Shown here: one piece after another, positions 6,590-11,476 of the stretch | Layout of the letters: each line of letters opens with the position of its first letter | Position numbering within the stretch: position 1 is the first letter of the stretch | NCBI GenBank assembly: GCA_029939635.1 | Contig: JAOZSN010000006.1 | Location: forward strand, 6,726-18,201 | Source of the DNA: Deltaproteobacteria bacterium | GTDB lineage: Bacteria; Desulfobacterota; Desulfobulbia; Desulfobulbales; SURF-16 | Length of the DNA stretch: 11,476 nt | Direction: 5' to 3' | The notes under the pieces: model-generated | Database searches by the model: none | The model's input: the letters and a program-made list of their open reading frames with translations, nothing else | What the model was told of the DNA's origin: nothing | Position numbers and translations under genes: made by a program

Positions 6590-6629
6590 ATTATAATGTT
6601 ATTTCAGCATATCAGCCAGTTTGGGTCAA
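6590..6629 (-). promoter_or_regulatory. Candidate promoter region of the GGDEF-EAL gene
   Basis: Two overlapping readings exist on the minus strand. TTGACC (6629-6624) with TGAAAT (6606-6601) at 17 bases has a good -35 and a fair -10. A perfect TATAAT (6595-6590) has only a poor -35 (TGGCTG) at 17 bases. Either would serve the gene starting at 6545. The 128-base gap at 6546-6673 shows nothing else and no convincing terminator for the upstream small gene. Confidence 0.35.
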
Positions 6630-6673
6630 TGAGTTTTTTGGGTAATGGGTTAGACGAAGTCACGTAAGTTCCC

Positions 6674-6880
6674 TTATTTGAGTAAGAGAAGATAGAGACC
6701 TATGGCCACCAGAAAAGGACCATTTGAAAAATAGATGAAGTAGATCATGGGGTATCGGGTGCCGAAAATCTTACGCAACTGAGGACGGTTGACAATGCGT
6801 GGTACCCAAAAGAGAATTGAGACGAGAAATCCCCAACTAAGGAGAAGAAAGCCTAGCAAGGCAAGGGGTGATGTGTTCAT
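6674..6880 (-). CDS. Small two-helix membrane protein coupled to the AsmA-like gene
   Basis: I do not recognise this 68-residue protein. It has two strongly hydrophobic segments (about 6-28 and 46-67) joined by a basic loop containing R-x-x-N-R-P-x-L-R-K and then Y-P-M-I-Y. By the positive-inside rule the loop should be cytoplasmic and both ends periplasmic. The ATG at 6880 shares an ATGA overlap with the stop of the AsmA-like gene, and AGGG lies 11 bases upstream within that gene, so translation is probably coupled. The tight coupling and the two clean membrane segments support a real gene although it is short. It could be an accessory subunit of the AsmA-like protein, but nothing in the sequence shows this directly. 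Confidence 0.75.
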   Translation of the reverse strand: MNTSPLALLGFLLLSWGFLVSILFWVPRIVNRPQLRKIFGTRYPMIYFIYFSNGPFLVAIGLYLLLLK

Positions 6881-9800
6881 GGGGTTGGTTTCCCTTCAGG
6901 ATGTTGAGATGGAATTTCCTTAATGTCTTGTTCTGTTTCATTGCTCTTTGTCTTCTCCTTATCTGGAATTGCCCAATCAAAGGGGAAAACAATGGTGTCA
7001 AGAATCCACTGGCCAGTGGCCTTGGATATTGCTGATGCTGAGAGAACCTGCACCTGAGGATCACTAAAAGAACCCCTTACCTTTACTGGTACAGATATTA
7101 ATCGTTTCTGTTTGCCCCCAAGCAATCTGCCCACCAGTGGGACAGTGGTAACAACATTATTGATGGTGGCAAAGGGTACCACAAAAAAGGTGAGATCTAA
7201 CTGCTGTTTGTTAAAATCAATCTGACCTTGGGCAATAATATTCACCCCATCTCCATCGATAAAGGCCTTTTCAATGGCAAAGACATTATCACACATGGTG
7301 CCGGTGATTTCAAAAGAATGGTAATAAAAACCATCATGCCAAATGGCACCGGTGAGGCCAGTAATATTTATGAGGCTGAGAACCTTGGCCAGGGATACCA
7401 TTTTTTTAATAGTACCTTTTTCTGATTTCATGGTGATGGTTCCTTGTTTACAAATTTCTTTAGAGGTGGCTATTTCACCTTCAATTTCAAGGGGGCCATC
7501 TATCACGGCATCAAAGTTGAGGCAGGTGAGAAAATCTTTGAAATTCAGCGGCTGATCTGGGCTGGAGTTAAAATGGAGATATTTTTCTGAGGCTTGTTCG
7601 CCATGCCAGTTCCAATAACCGTCAACAAACATGCCGCATAACTGCGTTTTATCCAGAGACAGGGAGGATTGGCGAGGAGCAAAGGAGTAAACCCCTTTTA
7701 ATGGAGCAAAGGGTAATATATCAGCTTTTGCATCTTGCCTGTTATTGCCCAGAGGAGCAGTGAAGCGAGATAGGCTAAATCCAATATCTCCAGAAAGCTC
7801 CATAACCAAGGCTTTTTTATCCGGGTCTTTGGGGAAATGGTAGAAATAGCCATCGATAAATTTTTCAACTACTTCACTGGTGAGTGCTGAGCCAGAGCTT
7901 ATTTTTACATTAAAATGCCCGTTGCCAGGGGTAGTGCTAAATTTTCCCTTGGTAAGTAACGCATTGTCTTCAAAGAGCAAGGCCAAGGAGTTAATCTGCA
8001 AGGCTCCTCCCTTACCCTGTAAGGCCAGGCTGGAAAGAGTAAGAGGTATCTTTTTTTCTCCCCAAAAGAGTTGGATCTCTTTGCTGTCAAGATTGCCATT
8101 AAATTTAAAATGCTGTTTACGGTTTCTGTGGTCTGGCCAGGTTTTGAGCTGAAAATCACCGGACATGGTAGCAAAGGCAAATGGTTTGTTGTGGATGAGA
8201 GAATCAATGGCCTTATCCTGGAAATTACCTTTAAAATGGATATCATATGTATTTGAGGAAGGGATCAATGTGCCGGAAAATAGGGCTGTATCCTCGCCAT
8301 TGAGCATGGTGAGGGACCCTGATAGTTTCCTCTTCTCATAGGTTGCATCAAGTATAGCTTTAGTTGATTCTGAGCTGTTTGCTACTGTACCGATAAGAGA
8401 TGTCTGTTCGTGGTTCCAGTTGATATGGAAATCTATGAGCCGGGCTGGTACAATAATTTTGAGTTGCTGTGGGAGGAAATGACGCGTGCGTAGCCAGTCA
8501 AGATGGTGTTCCTTGAGCCAACCATCAAAGGTAATCTCACCCATGTAGTTTTGCCAACGTCTATGTTGTAACGCTATTTTTAGGCCAAATGGTTCATCTA
8601 AAAGATCGATATTTGCACTGCTGAGGGTGAGTAATTTGTCGCTGATAGTGGCTTGACTGTCACTTAACCGTATCTGTTTGTTGAAATAGGTAGATGTTAA
8701 GGCGACATCTTGCAGGGAGAGGCTGGCATTATAAATCCAGTCCTCTGCGTGGAAAAACCCACCGTTTAAGGCACCGTTGACCTCGCTGCTTCCTTGGATA
8801 GTAGTTAATACAGGAGCGATAAATTGCTGCAGATATGGATGGCTGGTTAACTCATTGTACATGGTGTTCAGGTCAATGCGACCCTGAAAAGAGGTTACGG
8901 CAAAGGGTATATCAGGTTGGTCCCAGGCAATATGACCACTGGTTTCCTCTAGTTGATGCAGGCCAACCGTACCGGCCATACCCTGCCAGGTTGCTGAGTT
9001 TTCTGTGACTTGTAAATCTCCACCTTGAATTGTCATGGGCCAACTTAACCGTCCATAGCGGACAATTGCCTGGTCATAAGTATAGACATCTACGGTGGTG
9101 CTGTATGTCTCCAAGGTCCCATTAATTTGTAGTCGCGCTGTGGCTCGACCCGAACCTTCCACTGAGGCTAATTCACGCACAACCTGTTCTGCTGGAATAA
9201 GCTGGCGTAAGGTGGTTGGTAACTCGCTAAGATCTGCATCAATAAGGATATCCACCTCCAGGCCATGCTTGTCATCGGCCAGGCCTACGAGAAAGGAGCC
9301 TTCACTGCCATAACTATTCCCCACAGATGTGGTGATGTTTTTGCCAGTTAGCTCACCGTCTTTGATAATGATTGGCCCACTGGCCTTTGCAAGGTCGAGG
9401 GGGAGGGCAGCGAGATGGATCCAGGCATCTTTTACGTCTACCTTGATGGTCATGGCAGAAACTTCTTGAAAGCGTTCCACAGGATCTTTGAAATAATAAT
9501 GGGCCGATGTGGCCGTGCCATTACGGACAATATCGCAGACAAGTTCAGTGATGTGAGAATCACCAATAAGGGCAAGGATATGACTGCGAACTGCTGTCAT
9601 GTCCAGGTCTTTACCATGCAGATCGATGAGGTAGTCAGCATTGGAGCCAAGGCCAAAACGACCAATTTCTCCGCTAAGCTGGCCAATTGGTTCAGTCAGT
9701 TGCAGATCATTTATTTTAAGGGATAGAATTTCATCGGTATGTCTGATACGGGCATCAGCTGTTGTGGGGACGATATGCTGACTATTTCCCAGGCGTTGTA

Positions 9801-10560
9801 AGAAAAAATCTGGGAACTGGCCGCTAAAATGGAGGTCACCATTTTGATGTTGCCAGAAGGCGGAAAGGGCGAAGTCTACCTGTTTTTCCCCTGGTCTGAA
9901 GAATTCGTGTTCCTTGCTGAGCAGGATATTAGCCAGGATAAAGTCCTTAATCTCAGCATGAATCTCACCACCACCGCCCAGGGTGACATATCCGTGCAAT
10001 CTCATATCACCAGCAATGGATGAGCGGCTCTGCCAAATGCCTCTGATCTTGTCATCTTCGCTGGTGAAGCTAGCAGTTATTTCTGTAAAAAAGAGTGGCG
10101 CCAGGGAATACGCCCCACCTGAAACAGCAGGTAAGGAGAGCCTGCCGTTTTTTATAACAATATTCATGGCAGGGAGTTGACCTGGCAGGTTTAGGGCAGC
10201 CTTATTATCATTATCTGGCCAAGTGAACAGGGTAACTTTTGGTTGTTTAAGCGTAATGCGACCAATACCGTCAGCCTCCTGCCAGGGCATTTTCAACTCT
10301 GGATAGATGTCGATATCGGCAACTTCTGCTGTAAACAGCTCATTGCTGAGGGTTGTTGATACTAGGGAGATATGGGGGCGGGGGAGCCATGAAAAATGGA
10401 AAGAACCCACCTCAATATCAATGCGATAGCATCTCTCTAAGGTGGAATCGATCCGTTGTTGGATCTTGTCAATATGAAGCAGGTAGGGCGTGGCCCATAT
10501 AATGAGCACGACCAGCAGAACAAACCATAGAAATGTACGTTTGAATTTTGAAAGGATCAT
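6877..10560 (-). CDS. Large AsmA-like inner-membrane-anchored protein
   Basis: This 1227-residue protein starts with a short basic stretch and one membrane anchor (about 9-28), followed by an AsmA-type N-terminus (RIDSTLERCYRIDIEVGSF, then VADIDIYPELKMP). The long middle has alternating beta-strand patterns, as expected for the extended groove of AsmA/YhdP/TamB-type proteins. The C-terminal part (about 1035-1175) has the AsmA-like signature: a segment with MVSLAKVLSLINITGL, then GDGVNIIAQGQIDF, LDLTFFVVPF and VPVKVRGSFSDPQV. By family it would span the periplasm and move phospholipid toward the outer membrane or influence outer-membrane assembly; this is inference. The last 30 or so residues are hydrophilic and charged. 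Its closest relative may be YhdP-like or the DUF3971 group, which I cannot settle by eye. The ATG at 10560 has only a weak ribosome site. The gene overlaps the small membrane gene by 4 bases. Confidence 0.85.
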   Translation of the reverse strand: MILSKFKRTFLWFVLLVVLIIWATPYLLHIDKIQQRIDSTLERCYRIDIEVGSFHFSWLPRPHISLVSTTLSNELFTAEVADIDIYPELKMPWQEADGIGRITLKQPKVTLFTWPDNDNKAALNLPGQLPAMNIVIKNGRLSLPAVSGGAYSLAPLFFTEITASFTSEDDKIRGIWQSRSSIAGDMRLHGYVTLGGGGEIHAEIKDFILANILLSKEHEFFRPGEKQVDFALSAFWQHQNGDLHFSGQFPDFFLQRLGNSQHIVPTTADARIRHTDEILSLKINDLQLTEPIGQLSGEIGRFGLGSNADYLIDLHGKDLDMTAVRSHILALIGDSHITELVCDIVRNGTATSAHYYFKDPVERFQEVSAMTIKVDVKDAWIHLAALPLDLAKASGPIIIKDGELTGKNITTSVGNSYGSEGSFLVGLADDKHGLEVDILIDADLSELPTTLRQLIPAEQVVRELASVEGSGRATARLQINGTLETYSTTVDVYTYDQAIVRYGRLSWPMTIQGGDLQVTENSATWQGMAGTVGLHQLEETSGHIAWDQPDIPFAVTSFQGRIDLNTMYNELTSHPYLQQFIAPVLTTIQGSSEVNGALNGGFFHAEDWIYNASLSLQDVALTSTYFNKQIRLSDSQATISDKLLTLSSANIDLLDEPFGLKIALQHRRWQNYMGEITFDGWLKEHHLDWLRTRHFLPQQLKIIVPARLIDFHINWNHEQTSLIGTVANSSESTKAILDATYEKRKLSGSLTMLNGEDTALFSGTLIPSSNTYDIHFKGNFQDKAIDSLIHNKPFAFATMSGDFQLKTWPDHRNRKQHFKFNGNLDSKEIQLFWGEKKIPLTLSSLALQGKGGALQINSLALLFEDNALLTKGKFSTTPGNGHFNVKISSGSALTSEVVEKFIDGYFYHFPKDPDKKALVMELSGDIGFSLSRFTAPLGNNRQDAKADILPFAPLKGVYSFAPRQSSLSLDKTQLCGMFVDGYWNWHGEQASEKYLHFNSSPDQPLNFKDFLTCLNFDAVIDGPLEIEGEIATSKEICKQGTITMKSEKGTIKKMVSLAKVLSLINITGLTGAIWHDGFYYHSFEITGTMCDNVFAIEKAFIDGDGVNIIAQGQIDFNKQQLDLTFFVVPFATINNVVTTVPLVGRLLGGKQKRLISVPVKVRGSFSDPQVQVLSASAISKATGQWILDTIVFPFDWAIPDKEKTKSNETEQDIKEIPSQHPEGKPTP

Positions 10561-10611
10561 TCTTTGTTATTACTTTTGCTTCCCTTAATTTCTTACAATA
10601 GTGAGGTGGAT

Positions 10612-10641
10612 ACTCTAAGTAATTATGTAGTACTTTAGCAA
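10612..10641 (-). promoter_or_regulatory. Candidate promoter of the AsmA-like operon
   Basis: TTGCTA (10641-10636) and TAGAGT (10617-10612) are 18 bases apart on the minus strand, each matching the consensus at 4 of 6 positions. The 119-base gap (10561-10679) also has an 8-bp palindrome CAGGCCTG at 10665-10672 just after the peptidase stop. It has no T run, so it is not a clear terminator, and read-through from the peptidase gene remains possible. Confidence 0.28.
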
Positions 10642-10679
10642 GGGCTATGACTTTGGGTAAATCTCAGGCCTGTAAAAGT

Positions 10680-11476
10680 TCATTCGATGCTTTTAAGCAT
10701 GTCATCGATAATGTCCAAGCCCCCTTGCCAAAAGCTGGCATCATCAAGATTAACACCAAAGGGTGCGACCAGATCATAGGGGGATAATGAGCCTCCAGCC
10801 TGAAGTAATGCCTCATATTTCTGGACAAAGTCAGCACCGGTCTCTTTATAAAGCTTATAGAGAGCTAAGACCAGTAATTCTCCAAAGGCATATGAGTAGA
10901 CATAGCCAGGGGTGGCAAGAAAATGGGGAATATAGGCCCACCAACTGTCATACTCTTCCCCTAAGATTACCGAGGCGCTGAACATTTCTTGCTGGGTAGT
11001 ACGCCAGTGGTGATGAAAGTCTGCTGTGGCAAGTTCACCCTTTTCGCGGCGATGGGTATGGATCTTGTCTTCAAAACGGTTCATGGATACCTGGCGAAAG
11101 ACCGTGGCAAAGATTGACTCCAGCTTCTGGCAGGTAAAGGCACGACGCTCTTCTTTTGTGGCAAGTAGTTCTACCTGGCTATGAAATAATAATAATTCAG
11201 CAAAGACCGAAGCTGTTTCAGCAAGTACAAGTGGGGTGTCAGAGTTGAAATAGCCCTGGGGGGAGGCGAGATATTGATGGACTCCATGGCCAAGCTCATG
11301 GGCAACTGTGGATATATCGCGGATATTGCCGGTATAATTTACCAGTACATAGGGGTGTATATCAGGCACACAGGGGTGGGCAAAGGCGCCACCACGTTTA
11401 CCTTCAAAAATAGGAGCATGTATCCACTGGCGATCAAAGAAAAATGAGGCAATCTCAGCCATTTTTGGTGAAAAGT
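10680..11476 (-). CDS. M3-family oligoendopeptidase (PepF type), C-terminal part; 5' end beyond window
   Basis: About 265 C-terminal residues of a zinc metallopeptidase that cleaves oligopeptides in the cytoplasm. The active-site helix HELGHGVHQYL is encoded at 11300-11268. It holds the two His ligands and catalytic Glu, and LAETASVFAE downstream supplies the third zinc ligand. The preceding GKRGGAF and DIHPYVLVNYTGN and the later TPGYVYSYAFGELL with its Tyr-rich substrate loop are typical of the oligoendopeptidase F branch. Full-length relatives have about 600 residues, so more than half lies right of the window. The Met codon at 11462 is internal, because the frame stays open to the edge and codes for the conserved F-S-P-K before it. 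No signal peptide can be judged. The gene points toward the AsmA-like operon with a 119-base gap. Confidence 0.93.
   Translation of the reverse strand, partial: FSPKMAEIASFFFDRQWIHAPIFEGKRGGAFAHPCVPDIHPYVLVNYTGNIRDISTVAHELGHGVHQYLASPQGYFNSDTPLVLAETASVFAELLLFHSQVELLATKEERRAFTCQKLESIFATVFRQVSMNRFEDKIHTHRREKGELATADFHHHWRTTQQEMFSASVILGEEYDSWWAYIPHFLATPGYVYSYAFGELLVLALYKLYKETGADFVQKYEALLQAGGSLSPYDLVAPFGVNLDDASFWQGGLDIIDDMLKSIE

Noticed and set aside
6601..6625. Sigma-54 promoter upstream of the GGDEF-EAL gene (TGGC...GC)
   Set aside because: The GG to GC distance is 9 instead of 12 bases, so the -24/-12 geometry is wrong.
7905..8246. Minus-strand open frame of 113 codons
   Set aside because: Lies wholly inside the AsmA-like gene in another frame, low information, no start context.
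11460..11462. Met codon as the start of the M3 peptidase
   Set aside because: The frame stays open upstream to the window edge with family-like residues, and the protein would be less than half the normal length.

Overview
The window reads as an ordinary chromosomal segment of a Gram-negative bacterium. It has moderate base composition, gene ends packed so closely that neighbours overlap by 4, 23 and 26 bases, and several envelope proteins. The mix of a VWA/OmpA-domain protein, a large AsmA-like protein, a membrane GGDEF-EAL protein and an M3 oligoendopeptidase would suit a Desulfobacterota (former deltaproteobacterial, Desulfobulbales/Desulfotalea-like) genome. That assignment is inference from remembered family flavour, not from a marker gene. 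No transposase, integrase, tRNA, rRNA, CRISPR array or phage gene was seen.

Layout from left to right. Bases 1-1882 (minus strand) hold most of a secreted protein with a VWA-like domain, an OmpA-like domain and a very long Glu/Pro-rich tail that runs off the left edge. Upstream of it on the same strand is nadC (2008-2844), the NAD-synthesis phosphoribosyltransferase. A 180-base divergent intergenic region follows, carrying two opposed arrays of a 7-bp repeat and the likely nadC promoter. On the plus strand a TatD-family metallohydrolase (3025-3753) overlaps tcdA (3728-4447), the ThiF-like tRNA threonylcarbamoyladenosine dehydratase. tcdA meets a membrane-bound GGDEF-EAL cyclic-di-GMP protein (4425-6545, minus) tail to tail. 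Last come three minus-strand genes. A partial M3 oligoendopeptidase (10680 to the right edge) is transcribed toward a 1227-residue AsmA-like protein (6877-10560), which is joined by an ATGA overlap to a 68-residue two-helix membrane protein (6674-6880).

Functionally there are three loose themes: envelope architecture (VWA/OmpA protein, AsmA-like protein plus its small partner), cofactor and tRNA metabolism (nadC, tcdA, probably tatD), and signalling by c-di-GMP. No compact defence, biosynthetic or mobile system is visible. The points most worth a second look are the acidic repeat-bearing tail and Cys-substituted peptidoglycan-binding motif of the VWA/OmpA protein, the 5' leader hairpin of that gene, the opposed heptamer arrays between nadC and tatD, and the small membrane protein coupled to the AsmA-like gene.
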